A stretch of DNA of 64,000 bases, from contig NC_080044.1 of the NCBI RefSeq assembly GCF_012489685.1, positions 44,702,964 to 44,766,963 on the forward strand, in the 5' to 3' direction. Made by a program: the position numbers and the translations under genes. Of the stretch, positions 46,376 through 58,265 are shown piece after piece. Positions within the stretch are counted from its first letter, which is position 1. Every line of letters begins with the position of its first letter. The notes beneath the pieces are model-generated. The model did no database searches. It was not told where the DNA came from and was given only the letters and a program-made list of their open reading frames with translations. The DNA comes from Lotus japonicus (Eukaryota > Streptophyta > Magnoliopsida > Fabales > Fabaceae).

Positions 46376-46985
46376 AGCCTTTTTGAAAGTACCTACTTTC
46401 TCCTAATATAAGGTGTTTATGAAAATCAACTTTCAAGCCTCCTTCTCCTTTTAGGATCGATCACTCACAGCCACTGCCTGGAGGGACAAAGGCCTGGAGT
46501 GTATTTTCTGGATGAAAGCATCCAAAAAAAAGTAAGAAGAGTAATTAGAAGGGGTAATGGTTGGGAAAAGCTCAATAATTATTTTAAAGAACATTTAACT
46601 TTGTGAGAGGAATATCACAATATTGAAGATGAACTTTGACTAATTCTTTTGAATTTTCCCTGCAGATTAAACACTGAAAAGACGTGACAAGCATCCACAA
46701 AAGCACCGAAAGATTTCTGCACTAATACTTAAATATAGTTGGACTGGATTCTACAAAATATTCACATTGTGCAGTGGCCACTAATAGAGTTGTAAATTGG
46801 TACTTGTATGCTATTAATTAGAATAGGAAAACAAGTTATAGTCTTTTACTTAGACGGAACTATTCTTATAAATAGTTTAGCAAGCTTGAGAGTATTTTTA
46901 AATTCCCTCAGGATCAATCCTATAAATGACACTCCAGTTTATAAAACCTTATCTGTTAGTTAAGGATCATATGTTTTTCCAACTT
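46376..46985. other. intergenic, no gene seen
   Basis: No coding frame or sharp repeat recognised. Confidence 0.4.
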
Positions 46986-46989
46986 TTTC

Positions 46990-47515
46990 TTTGGAGTTGT
47001 TAGGTTGATTGTAATGGTGGAAAAGTCTCAGGTTAACTAGTACGGTAAAAGAAGAGGCATCACTAAAACATTTTGAAAAACACCCACATTGCCTACTGTG
47101 GTAAAGGAAGAGAAAGTACTATCAAGTATATACTGACCTAAGTTTCTTGTTTATATCTCTGTCATCCTTTATCAATCATATTAGACAAGGTACAACTTTT
47201 GCGAAATTTTTTCTTTACATTCCTCTTCTTTTACCTTACTCGATAATATGAGACTTGTTCCATCATTACAATTAACTCAAACAATTTCTACCTGAATTCC
47301 AACTGTTGCATGTTTATATAAAGGACTTGTGCCAATACTCAATATTAGGCAATATAATGTTGGATTTATCCAAAATATTTCCTCCCCTCTATTTACCATA
47401 TCAAAAAATGTTAGATTTTTCCAAAATATTTCCTTGACCTTGTCTTTCTTTACCGTGCTAGAAAATGTAAAACTTGTTCCATAATTTCCATCAACCCCAA
47501 AATGAGAAAACAATG
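46990..47515. repeat. inverted pair of the GGTTGATTGTRATGG repeat
   Basis: The left arm (about 46990-47065) reads GTTAGGTTGATTGTAATGG and CTAGTACGGTAAAAGAAGA. The right arm (47440-47510) reads, on the - strand, GGGGTTGATGGAAATTATGG and CTAGCACGGTAAAGAAAGA. A further inverted piece lies near 47255-47285. Together they form a roughly 520-bp element with diverged inverted ends, related to 1908-2070. Confidence 0.5.
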
Positions 47516-47786
47516 GAAGAGAGTCATACGAACCCTTCCTTAATTCAGTGATCTACATTCAAATTCAAAAAGCTCATCTTTCTCAGCTTGCTACAGTGAA
47601 TCTTATGCTGATAACAATTTTATAAATTGAGTTTAGTTACCGGTAGTTGTAGACAATTCACAATTATATCTGTGTGATGCATGGGTACGACCGTTTTGGC
47701 CGCGTACCCGTACCGGGTACGTACCCGGTACACATACGCTATGGGTACGCATACGGTACGTACCCGTTACAAAAAAAAGGGTTACG

Positions 47787-47810
47787 GGCCAAAACGACAT
47801 CGTTTTGGCC
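47787..47810. repeat. perfect hairpin in the hAT leader
   Basis: GGCCAAAACG-ACAT-CGTTTTGGCC: 10-bp arms and a 4-bp loop. A near copy (CTCAAAACGACATTGTTTTGG) follows at 47824-47847. Confidence 0.85.
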
Positions 47811-48468
47811 TTTTTTTTTCCTGGCTCAAAACGACATTGTTTTGGCCTTTAAAAAAAAAAGAGAATCAGAACCCTAAATTGCGTGAAAAGAAGGAAACCC
47901 AGCAAAAGAACTCAAAAAACACGAGAGAAGGAAACCCAGCAGCCACCGTCGTGCACTCCTGCGCCGTCCTCTCCTCCGCCGTGCTCTCCTCCGCCGCTCC
48001 TCTAGGTCTCACCGCCGGCCACCACCGCAGGTACCCGCGCTCCTCCACATCATTTTTATGTTGTTTTTTTCCTTTCATTTGTTCTTGCTTTGCTTTGTTG
48101 AATTTGGTTGAATGGTTGATGCCCTGATCAATTTTGATTCTGTGTATTGCATAGTGGTTGAAGCTTGTCAATTTTTTGGTGGGTCTTACATACAAGAATT
48201 TTTCTGTTTAGAAAGTTCCATTTTGTGCAAGTTTTTAAGGCTTGATTGGATGCTAGCATGTTGGCATTGTTTCCATGTGCTTAAGAATCATGGCTATGGC
48301 TTGAGTTTGTCTTGTATTCTTCATTTTTCCCGTTTTCTATATTTTGTATGCATTTTGGCCATAATTTGGCAGTAAGTTGTGTTACTGTTAACATATGAAA
48401 TCAAATGACATCTTATTTTTCACATTAATTGGATTCCCTTGTTCTTTGTTAGGTTGATAATTTGATAA

Positions 48469-50609
48469 ATGTCTTCTCAAAGTTCAAACGGCAATGCTTC
48501 AACTGCGTCTAGTAAATTTTCCCGTGGAGTTGTTCCGAGTAAAAATCCCCTTTGGGGTTATGTCACTGTAAAATCAAATAAGGCTGGTGGACGTGGGAAT
48601 ACATCTTGGACTTGCCACTACTGTGATACTACATTTAATGGTTCCTATTCTAGAGTGAGGGGTCACTTAATTAGGGTACCACAGCAAGGGGTTAGCTTTT
48701 GTAAGAAAGTCTCAGATGATTGCTTTGAAGAGATGAAACAAATTGAAAGGGAGGCAGTTGAGAAAGCAAAACTTGTTCAAGTTCTTTTACCGACGGGAAC
48801 TACAAGTTTGAGACCACCCTTGGATGATGGGAGCAAGAAACGGAAAGGAGGAGCATTAGAAAAGGCATGGAACAATAAGGCTAGAGATCAATTGACTAGT
48901 GAAATTGCTAGATTCTTCTACTCAGCTGGTTTGCCCTTCAATGTTGCTAGAAATCCATATTTTGTGAAAATGCTCAACTTTGCTGCAAACAATACTATAT
49001 TGGGCTTTGTTCCACCTGGATAAAATTCTATTAGGACTACATTGTTGCAAAAAGAGAAGGCCAACATAATGAAACTACTTCAGCCTATCAAAGATACTTG
49101 GCCAGAGAAAGGGGTTCTTGAAGTTTGTTGATGGATCTGGTGAATTTAAGGACAAACATTATATTGCACGGAAGATTTTGGAGACCATTTGTGATGTTGG
49201 GCCACTAGATGTGGTCCAAGTAATTACTGATAATGCGCCGGTGTGTAAGGCTGCCGGTTCTATTATTGAAAGTGAGTATCCGCATATCTTTTGGACTCCA
49301 TGTGTTGTTCACACATTGAACCTTGCACTCAAAAGTATTTGAGCTCCAAAAAATACTGATGCTAATCAAGTTGCCCACAAAGAGTGTAGCTGGATATTTG
49401 AAATTGCTGATGCTGCTCGTTTAATTAAGAACTTCATCATGAATCATTCTAAGCAGCTATTTATGTTTATTAAATTTGTGCGCTTGAAGTTGCTTGCAGT
49501 TGTTGATACTAGGTTTGCTTCAACCCTCATCATGCTTAAAAGGTTGAGAGATGTTAAGCATGGTTTGCAAGCTATGGTTATTGATGAACAATGGTCTAGC
49601 TACCAAGAGGATGATCCTGTAAGGGCTACATTTGTGAAAGAAACAATTCTAAAGGATAGTTGGTGGAAGGAGGTTGATTATATTCTAAGCTTTACTAATC
49701 CCATATATGACATGCTTCGTGCTTGTGATACCGATGAATCAACACTTCATTTGATTTATGAGAAATGGGATTGCATGATTGAGCAAGTGAAGGTTGCAAT
49801 ATTTCAGCATGAGGGAAAGGGGCTAGATGAGTATTTGAGTTTTTATGAAGTGGTGCATGGCATCCTAGTTGATAGATGGACTAAAACTAGCACACCACTT
49901 CATTGCTTAGCTCATTCACTTAATCCAAGGTAAATTTAACTCAATTTTTACTTACATTTTGCATTCTACTCTTTCTTTGATGAACCAACTAACTTTGACT
50001 TGTTCATTATACTTTCTATAATAGGTATTATTGTAGGCCATTGCGGAAGTTCCAAATAGGGTACCACCACATAAAGACAATGAGATATGCATTGGAAGAA
50101 TGCAATGCCTAAGAAGATACTTCCAAGATGCAAGGGAAAGAAATGAGGCATTTCAAGAGTTTTTCAACTTCTCAACTAGGGCTGAAGGTCTTGACCGATT
50201 TTATTGCTTACAAGATAGATGGGATCTCATGCCAAAGGTTTGGTGGGTCACATATGGTGCTGCACTCCCTAAGCTTCAAACCATTGCCTTGAAACTTTTT
50301 TCTCAACCATCATCATCTTCTTCTGCTGAGAGAAATTGGAGTACTTAATCCTTCATCCATTCATTGAAAAGGAATAAACTCCATTTTACAAGAGCTCAAG
50401 ATCTAGTTTTCATACATACAAATCTTCGTCTTCTCTCAAGAAAAAGCCAAAGTTATAAGGAAGGTGAGACAAAAATGTGGGACATTGGTGGAGATGAATG
50501 GGATCTTGAAGGCTCTTGTATTCTTGAAGGTGCTTCCCTTTCCCTTGATGAGCCAGAGTTGGAGGTTGTTCTTTTCACTGAAAATGAGAATGACACCGAT
50601 GGAGTTTGA
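48469..50609 (+). pseudogene. hAT transposase (BED finger, DUF659, hATC), broken
   Basis: ATG at 48469. An N-terminal BED-type finger (WTCHYC...RVRGHLI) is followed by DUF659-like sequence (VVQVITDNAPVCKAAG, YPHIFWTPCVVHTLNLAL) and, near the C-terminus, the dimerisation region with SSSSSAERNWST. A 5' UTR intron (48031-48452) and a coding intron (49930-50025) are likely. Damage: a stop at 49021, an internal loss near 49110 that joins EKG to FLKFVDGSGEF and removes about 30 residues with the expected DGWS (first catalytic Asp), a stop at 49340, a frameshift near 50050 and a TAA at 50346 inside STYSFIHS. The family cuts and pastes hAT DNA; this copy cannot. Confidence 0.85.
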
Positions 50610-50664
50610 GAAGTTTAAATTTGTAATTTTGGTGGTTGAAGTCGCTTCTCTTTGGTGAACATTT

Positions 50665-50806
50665 AGCTTTTATGTTGTTGTGGTGTTTGAACAATTATTT
50701 GGTTTTATGTTGTTGTGGTGTGGTGTTGAACAATTATTTGGTTTTATGTTGTTGTGGTGTTGAACAATTATTTGGTTTTATGTTGTTTTGTTGAACAATT
50801 TAATAT
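50665..50806. repeat. tandem repeat, four units of 34-41 bp
   Basis: Units of GGTTTTATGTTGTTGTGGTG then TTGAACAATTATTT are repeated about four times just after the transposase stop, within the hAT element. Confidence 0.85.
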
Positions 50807-51225
50807 TTTGTCTTGGATGTTATTTTAATTAGTTATATTTATCTTCTTCTTTTTTGCATTATTTATTTATATTTAAATATTATGTATAAAAAAATATACA
50901 TATATCTAACGTACCTGTACCTCTATTTTTTCAAAAATCGCGTACCGCGTACCCAATACCGGACCCGTACCTGGTACCATACCCGTACCCGTGCAACACA
51001 GACCATTCCTGTTTTTTCAAGTATGTCAAACTCCTGTGCTTATTGGAATCTGTAAGAGACATATGTCCCCTAATTTGACTTTATATGTGTACTTGTTATT
51101 CGCTTTAAAATTCTTGGACCTAATGGCAGCTTAGCCTTTATGTGTTAAAGACTTAAGAATACAGTTTGACTTCAATCAAATTTAGGAGTACGGAAAGAAC
51201 AAATCAATATCAATATCAATCAATA

Positions 51226-53034
51226 TCAATATAATATATATTAAAAAAAAACAACTTCTAGCATGACGCGTCAGCACCAGATTAATTCTTAGTGACGTGT
51301 TATTCTCACGTTAATTCTCATAAAAAAAATTCCACGTGTCATTCTCAGGTATTTTTAGAGTATTAATTAATTTTTATGGTATTTTTATTGAATTTTCGGA
51401 TTTTTAATTAATTCAGGATTTTATGAGTTTTTATTGTGATTTGCTAGATTTTGGTAGTTTTTATCTATCTTTAGTTAGTACCTTTTTAAATTTTAGATTT
51501 GATTTGGATTTAGGTTGTTTATTTCTTGATTATATCTTGGATCTTTTATTTTATTTTTGATTTATTTTGAGGTTATTAATTAATTTTTATGGTGTCTTAA
51601 TTGAATTTTCGGATTTTTATTTAATTTATGATTTTATAAGTTTTTATTGTGATTTGCTAGATTTTAATAGTTTTTATCTATCTTTAATTAGTGCCTTTTT
51701 AAATTTTAGATTTGATTAGGATTTAGGTTGTTTATTTCTTATTTTTTCTTAATTTGTCTTATTTTTATTAAATATTAATTCCAGGAAAAAAGAGTTGATC
51801 TGGTGCTGAGGGTCCACAGAGCTACCATGGACACGTAGAGATTTGATGGTTGCTAGGTGAATTTGACAGAGTTTCTCATTAGCTGCGGACTGGGTTGTTT
51901 CTATATTGTTTCCATTTATCACCTAAGAGAAGTGTGTTTACTTAAATTTTCAAACTCGTGTAAGGATGTAACATAAGGGGAAATTAATCAGGGACTGCTA
52001 AGTTAGTTTGATGTTATTATAGTAGTTACTTAGTACTAGAACGAGATGAGTTATAAATAGAGAGAAATCAAATTAGAGGAACACATTATGTAATATTATA
52101 TATCTCTCATTAAGTATGTCCTTTAGTATCTGAAAATATTGCTAAAGTATGATATTGAACATGTCTTAAGCACAAGAGAAAGTTCTTCGTGCAACACATA
52201 GATAAAAAGTAATTGTTTGAACTTATAGGTCGAAATCTAATTCATATGAGTGGTAAATAAAAAATCAATATGATGTCATTACTTTTTTCAGAACTTTTTG
52301 AAAATTTTAAAAAGAAATAAATATAAAGGCATGATAATTTGATGATTAAAATGTGTCATGCAGAGATTAGAAAACATTAATACATATATAGTGTATTTTT
52401 TTTAAGTTAAACTATAGGGTTAAGAGTCCCACGGGATGAACATTTTACATGAAAATTCATGTAAAATTAACAGAAAAAGCTCCTACGGGGCAAAAAGCTA
52501 GAAATAAACCAAGGTATTGATTTGAAAATTTCACCGTAAAAACACTAGAAATATTTGTTATGGAGATGCACACAATTTTCTACTGCTTATCTTTCTGAAA
52601 CCTAAATGTGGCTATTGTTTGTATTTGCGTATAATATTCAATTGATATGTTTTAATTTTAAACTACTATAATGCTACCTACGTGAGATTTTATTTTATAT
52701 AAAAAGTATCATTATACTTTTTTATACAATCATTATATTCTAAACTAATTTATTGGTATTATTTTAATAAAAAAATTTAATGTAATTAATTTTAGTATTG
52801 TTTTAAAAAATTTAAGAGTGTATATTTATATATGTTTATAACTATAATAATTGGATAGTAAGAAAAGTACGAGGAATAAAAAATATTAATACATATGTAC
52901 TATAAAATTATGACCTAAATTTATTAGTGCTAACAAATTAGAGTTACGAGATCTCACGGGGGAACATTTTATATGTAAAATGAAAATTTGTAGGAGTTAA
53001 AAAAAAATTTATTTTTTATATAACTTAAGTGTAT
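51226..53034 (+). mobile_element. Helitron, copy B, 3'-truncated
   Basis: A + strand copy related to Helitron A: it starts near ATCAATATAATATATATTA, then CTTCTAGCATGACGCGTCAG, CTAGATTTTGGTAGTTTTTA, GGTTGTTTATTTCTTG, and TTTACATGAAAATTCATGTA with GCTCCTACGGGGC. It lacks the large internal section of copy A (about 32880-33950), and stops at AACTTAAGTGTAT where the MITE at 53038 begins, so the usual 3' hairpin and CTAG end are absent. The start lies in an ATCAAT repeat, so the first base is uncertain. Confidence 0.7.
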
Positions 53035-53037
53035 CAC

Positions 53038-53217
53038 TAATGATATATACACACCTCATTTTTTAAACACTCTATTTTCACCTCTTTTTATTTCTATCTC
53101 TCTCCTCTAATCATCTATCACATCTCATACTTTCTCTCTCTTACTTTTTCTTTTCTTCCTATCTCTCTTTTCCTTCCACCTCTTTCCACCTCTCAAAGAG
53201 GTGTGTACATAACATTA
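53038..53217. mobile_element. MITE, second copy of the CAT intron 4 type
   Basis: Ends TAATGATATATACACACCTC and (reverse complement) TAATGTTATGTACACACCTC are inverted repeats; the 180-bp interior matches 43260-43435 (TCATACTTTCTCTCTCTTAC). Confidence 0.8.
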
Positions 53218-53800
53218 TTCAGGTTCTTGTGTAAACCTGCTGCACCTTATATCACACTTCTCACTAATAAAGCGATTACGCATGCAACATCCAATTAAAG
53301 CATCACAAATATTTAGATTGATCTTCATGCAAGAAGACTTGTGCATATTGGTCATACAATTTTCATGTGACTAGCATAAATGTTTCTCCACTAAGGCCAA
53401 TGTTACGGAATAAAAATGATAGATTCAGTATTTTTGCCCAATATGAACATGTTACGCGGATAAGAATAATAATTGCGAATTAATATTAACTATTATCGCA
53501 TAATATCTATTATATATTACTTCTATATCTGTCATTATTTTAATCTTTTTCTTTACTCTATTTACTTGTCACTTTTACGATTTCAAATGAGCATTAATCT
53601 CATTTTACCAATTTTACTCTTGACTTAATGGTGATAGGAACATTGAAATGTCAGAATTAATAAGAAAGATAAATGATATATTGAGAAATTAGATAATATT
53701 TTTAGTAAAACAAAAACATTAAATATCATTCCTTAATAAATGTGGACAACCTTAAAGTGTCAGTTATTGAGAAATAGAAGGAGTAATATTATATATTCAC
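53218..53800. other. intergenic, no gene seen
   Basis: AT-rich sequence. Near 53740-53785 there is weak similarity to short plant MITEs (GTGTCAGTTATTGAGAAATAG), not firm. Confidence 0.35.
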
Positions 53801-54620
53801 TTGATTCCCTTCACATTTGTTAAGCTCTGGTGTAGATGTACTATGTTTATATACATGTTAAGAGGACACTCCTCAAGTACATGCTACCTTCTAACCATAA
53901 TCATTATTTCTCTCTCAACTTTGATGGCTTCAGCATCGCAGTGCCTTGAGAGTACCCACATTCGCGCCCACTTGGTCGCCGGATACGAGAAGAAGGAAGC
54001 CCTTCAGCGAAGCATCCCTTCCACATTGTCATTGTCCTATACTGAGGTTCAGTAATCCCTTACCATAACATATTGGCGTCGTATGTGGTGAATCGATCAA
54101 TTGCATTCCCATCCAGTTCTACCATGGAAAACACAAGAGTGCAACAAAGGAATCGTACTATCTCTTGTGGAGGGCAACCCATCAATCTCTGTGATGATCA
54201 GTACGACCCAAGCAACAACTACCCAACAAGCAACCAACGAAGCCCTCGTCACTCTGAACTACCCATCCTGGAGGATGAGGGATTAGGAGACCAAGCATCC
54301 ATAGATCTTGAGATGTTAGTCATTGAGGGTGGATTCGCAGGGGGAGGACCCTCAACGACAGCCCATAAGAAGTCCTTCAAGGAGATGATGCAAATCTCCT
54401 TGTAGAAGTCAACCCATGAACTATGATCTTCCTAACATGGTCATCGCGTTTAACAACATTAATTTCGGGTGTATCAATCATAACCATGAAGATCCCATCG
54501 TGATCGAGGCAGGAATCGCCAGCGCGATAGTACCAAAGTACTCCTTGACCAAGGAAGTTCAGATAATCCCCGGTAATCTAGTTGAGTTCTCTCTCCAAAA
54601 GTCTCAAGAAGTGCCTTAAA
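53801..54620 (+). pseudogene. gypsy leader and gag-like remnant
   Basis: TTGGCGTCGTATGTGGTGAA at 54074-54093 resembles the TTGGCGCCGTCTGTGGGGA motif after the gypsy primer-binding site. A frame follows (54073-54405) without a recognisable gag core but with the right position, then a second frame (54416-54619). Frames before the motif (53801-54055) are of unknown meaning. A pol relic lies further on (56130-57340). Treated as a decayed gypsy 5' part. Confidence 0.45.
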
Positions 54621-54796
54621 ATGTGTTAAATCGAGCCTTTGAATGAAACAAGGCAGCAGGTTGGTGCTAAGCGCCCTTGAAATGAAATATTATTTTACCC
54701 CTGTTTTCTGAAGATGGGGTTGAACAATAAGGACCTAATCCCTTTCGATTATTGTTGTTACTTTTGGTTGTCTGCATTTTGTCAAAAACAACCTGA

Positions 54797-55428
54797 TGTC
54801 GAAGCAGATGTTGTAACATCGTGCCTGTGACATTTGTCCCTACGCAGCTACTATGTGTTGCATGTTTGTTCTGTGAAGCTGTGCTTTGATTACTTGGTAT
54901 TCAAGCTAGGGTTGTTGAAGAAGCTTCTGTGTTCTATCTGGAATATATTATAGTGGAATCAAATCTGCTGAAGAGGATTTGATTTGGTTTAAATTGTAAA
55001 AGTTGTTATCTTTTATTCAAATGTTATTTGATAAGATTTGTTACTAGTTTAAAAAGATTTGTTCCAGATCTGTTTGTGGACTCTATTTTTGTGCAAGCCC
55101 ATTGAAGATCAAGGCTTGCTGAAGAACGACTATTTAAGGAGGCTTAACCCTAGTTTCTAAGTGTGCGTTGGGCACCCAAGGATTGGGTTTTTAGGGTTGT
55201 GTTTTGTGAGTCCTTGTTCTGTTATTTTGTACACCACTCTACTGCCTCCATTGATCATCATATGGCATAGAGTTGGTTTGTTTTAGTTGAGTTGTAATCT
55301 CTTCGAACCGGTGTTGCTTATTGTAAGTCCAATCTCTGTGGCAGTGATTGAGAGAAAGTGAGAGGGGCTCTCATACTTAGGTCGATATACTAAGTAGAAA
55401 TACATTGGGTAGATTAGGATAAGAACTA
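54797..55428 (+). mobile_element. possible copia LTR fragment
   Basis: The start TGTCGAAGCAGATGTTGTAA and the later CTGAAGAACGACTATTTAAG, TGATTGAGAGAAAGTGAGAG and CATTGGGTAGATTAGG remind me of SIRE-like copia LTRs in legumes. A MULE-type MITE cuts it at 55429, and no continuation is clear after the MITE. Confidence 0.4.
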
Positions 55429-55660
55429 GGCTTAATTGCATTTTTGGTCCCCCACGAATGATAAATGTGCATTTTTTGTCCTAAACGTTTGAAAATAGCA
55501 GAATCAGTCCCACACGTTTGTCTCTGTTAGCGTTTTTGGTCCCCTCCGTTAAAATTCTAACAGAAGTTACTTATTGTACCCCATTTTACTATTCTCACCC
55601 CTCACTGGGACTATAAATGCACATTTATCATTCGTGGGGGACCAAAAATGCAATTAAGCC
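55429..55660. mobile_element. small MULE-like MITE (232 bp)
   Basis: The ends GGCTTAATTGCATTTTTGGT and the inverse ACCAAAAATGCAATTAAGCC make about 45-bp inverted repeats. Flanks TAAGAACTA (55420-55428) and TAAAAAATA (55661-55669) agree at 7 of 9 positions, a worn 9-bp duplication. Confidence 0.75.
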
Positions 55661-56129
55661 TAAAAAATAAAAATAAAACCAAGAAACCCACCAACCATTT
55701 CTTCTTCTCCATCCAGTTTTTAAATTATTAGAGAAATATTTCTTTTTAATGATCCACAATGGCTTCCACTTCTTGTTGGCATCACTGTATTAAATTAAAA
55801 TTATTGTACATATTTACAGTATTTGCATGGGAATCACCATGAAAAGGGGCTAGCTCCTAGCAAAAATATTTCATTTTCCACACTTTTATCCATTCACACA
55901 CATGGTTGCAAGTCTTTATTGCCAGGGCCTGCAAGTACTCATCATGCACAAACATGTGAGATACGCAGTGTTAGTTTTCAAACTTATACTTATTTTTTCT
56001 TACAGGTTCTCATTGGAAGTTAATGATGAACCTACACCTGGGTATGGACAGATAACATAGCATAAGGAAGTACTTGCTTTTATTGCCACAAACTGTCGAC
56101 TAATTCGAAATACAAGCTGATTACATAAA

Positions 56130-57340
56130 AAATGAGGCAGTTCAACCCTAAAAGGTAGCTAGAAATTCAGGAAAATGTAAAGGAGTTTTTGGATGCCGGA
56201 TTTATCCAAGAAATGGGCTACAAGACATGGTTGGCCTACATTGTGTTGGTAAAATGGCCAAACAACAAATGGTGTATGTGTGTAGACTTCACATTCCTCA
56301 ACAAGGTGTTCCCAAGGGACTTTTTCCCCTTACCAAATATAGATAATTGGATGGATAGTTCATCGGGCTGCCGCACTCTCTTGTTCATGGACATATATTC
56401 CAACTACAACCAGATATAGGACTATCTTCATTACTGAAGAGGTAATCTACTGCTACAACGTAATTCCCTTCGAACAAAAAAAATGCCCGAGCCACTTACT
56501 AGTGAATATGGAGGATATGATCGTCAAAACACTAGACCAATGACACTACCTAGCTAATCTTGGATTGTTTTTTCAAGAACTCAAGAAATAAAACAAGTGT
56601 CTCAATTCGAGTAACTGTATTTTCAAGGTGGAAGCAGGAAAGTTCCATGGCTTCATGCTGAATAATAGAGGGTTGAATCTAATTAATCTAAACAAGTGTC
56701 AAGTCGTGATGGGCAAGTCAAGCCCGCAGAGCTTCAAGGAAGGAAAAAAACTTGTTGGCTGGATCGCGACACTCTCACACTTCATAGCTAGCTTGGCTCA
56801 CAAAGCAGCCTCATCGTACCAACTTCTGAGGAAGAAAAAAATGTCTGAATGGAATGAAGAATGCGAGCAAGCGCTCAAAGTCTCAAGCGAGGCTTGACCA
56901 CGCTGCCATTCCCCAAAAGCTTATAAGCAGATAGCGCCTCTACTTGTACCTTGGCATATCGACTAGTGCCCTCATATTTGTTATCTTTGGGGAAGAAAAA
57001 GATGGCCAACAACTAGTCTACTTCATTAGAGAAGTATTTCAAGGACAAAAGTAGAGGTATCAACAAGTAGAGAAAGAGGAATTTGTTTTTGTATACACGT
57101 CAAAATGACTTTGGAACTACTTTTAGTTTTAGATTCGTCTCATATCAGTAAGGACCACCCTGCCTATTATGTCCATACATCAAAAGTTGGCTTGGCAGGT
57201 TGGATGATCGCATGGTTCATTGAACTCTCCCAGTTTGAATTACATATGAGTCACGAAACTCTATAAAGGCACAAGTCGTAGTAGATCTCGTAGTCGAACT
57301 CCCAAATTTTCATTCTAAGTGTGAACTTTTTCTTAGTAGC
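56130..57340 (+). pseudogene. gypsy pol relic (RT and RNase H region)
   Basis: Several frames together follow a Ty3/gypsy reverse transcriptase: KEFLDAGFIQEMGYKTWLAY, KWCMCVDFTFLNKVFPRDFF and LLFMDIYSNYNQI. Then comes the RT/RNase H junction, GFMLNNRGLNLINLNKCQVV and IATLSHFIASLAHKA, then LVGW-like and VVDLVVELPNFHS motifs. Many stops and frame changes. The YxDD active site is not intact. Close in type to Tat/Ogre elements by general look. Confidence 0.75.
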
Positions 57341-57474
57341 ATTGGCTCTTAAATAACCAAACTCGAAAATCCTTATCAGGCTCCAACTCTCAACCTTATT
57401 CTCTAGTAGCTTCAGTAAATATTTTATTAGTAGAGAACAATCCATGGTTGGAGATGTACATTGGTCTATGTCCC

Positions 57475-58265
57475 ATGAAGATTAACACAAGTTTATTTTT
57501 TCAATTAACTGATTCCATGCCCTTTTTCTTCCATTCACATTGCAATAGAAAACTTGCCTAGAATTTTCTGACCAGTCTTGTTCCATTCATATTACTGTAA
57601 AATGAAAACTTGCTTGCTCAATAGAGTACCAATACTTATCCTTTGTTGTAGTTGGCATTGGAAAGTATGTTCAATAAGGTACTCCACATTCCCCGCCAGA
57701 GTCAGGAGTAGGATAAATTGACCTGGAATCTGACCCTGCAGTTTGTGTAGTTGAAAACAAGACATCAAACCGAGCAACTTCCATATTTGTAGGAGAAGGT
57801 AATTAAAGGCTCAAGTCCTATCATAACTATTGATGGATGTATCCTGGGTCATGCCATCCAAAACCCTTGGCTGGACTTGGCATCATTGAAGCCTGTGAAG
57901 ATTAGTCAAGGAGTATTGTGTCGATCAACTGATGCCATCTCCTTTTTGTTCCATTCATACTGCTCAAAATTTTCTGACCAGTCTTGCTCAATTGATAATA
58001 CTTTAAAATGAACTCTTGCTTGTTGAATAGAGTACCAAGGCTATCTTTTGTTGTAGTTTTCATTGGAAAGCATGTTACAAAAAGTACTCCACATTCCCCG
58101 CCAAAGTCAGGAGTAGGGGATAAACTAACCTAGAATCTACATAATCCCATATATGTAGGAGAAGGTACTTAAAGGCTTAAGTTCTGTTATAGTTTCTGAA
58201 TAGATGTACTCTAAATCTTGCCATGGACAATCTTTGGCTGGACTTGTCAGTGTTGAAGTTGTTGC
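57475..58265. repeat. tandem duplication, period about 420 bp
   Basis: Copy 1 (57475-57893) and copy 2 (57894-58265) share TGAAGATTA, AACTGATKCCATS, TTTTCTGACCAGTCTTG, AATAGAGTACCAA, GTACTCCACATTCCCCGCC, TAGGAGAAGGTA and TTGGCTGGACTTG in the same order. They are diverged, so the duplication is old. It lies downstream of the LRR relic on the - strand and may be 3' UTR or intron of that gene. Confidence 0.85.

Larger units (their letters stand above)
47670..51001 (+). mobile_element. hAT transposon with BED-finger transposase, inactive
   Basis: The left end CTGTGTGATGCATGGGTACG and right end (reverse complement) CTGTGTTGCACGGGTACG form imperfect terminal inverted repeats. Both continue into GTACCCG/CGGGTAC-rich subterminal sequence (47690-47770 and 50940-50995). 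Between them lies one hAT transposase gene in the same orientation. No 8-bp duplication is evident, so the insertion is old or the ends are slightly off. Confidence 0.75.

Noticed and set aside
47662..51009. 8-bp duplication around the hAT transposon
   Set aside because: AATTATAT and ACCATTCC on the two sides do not match, so no duplication is claimed.
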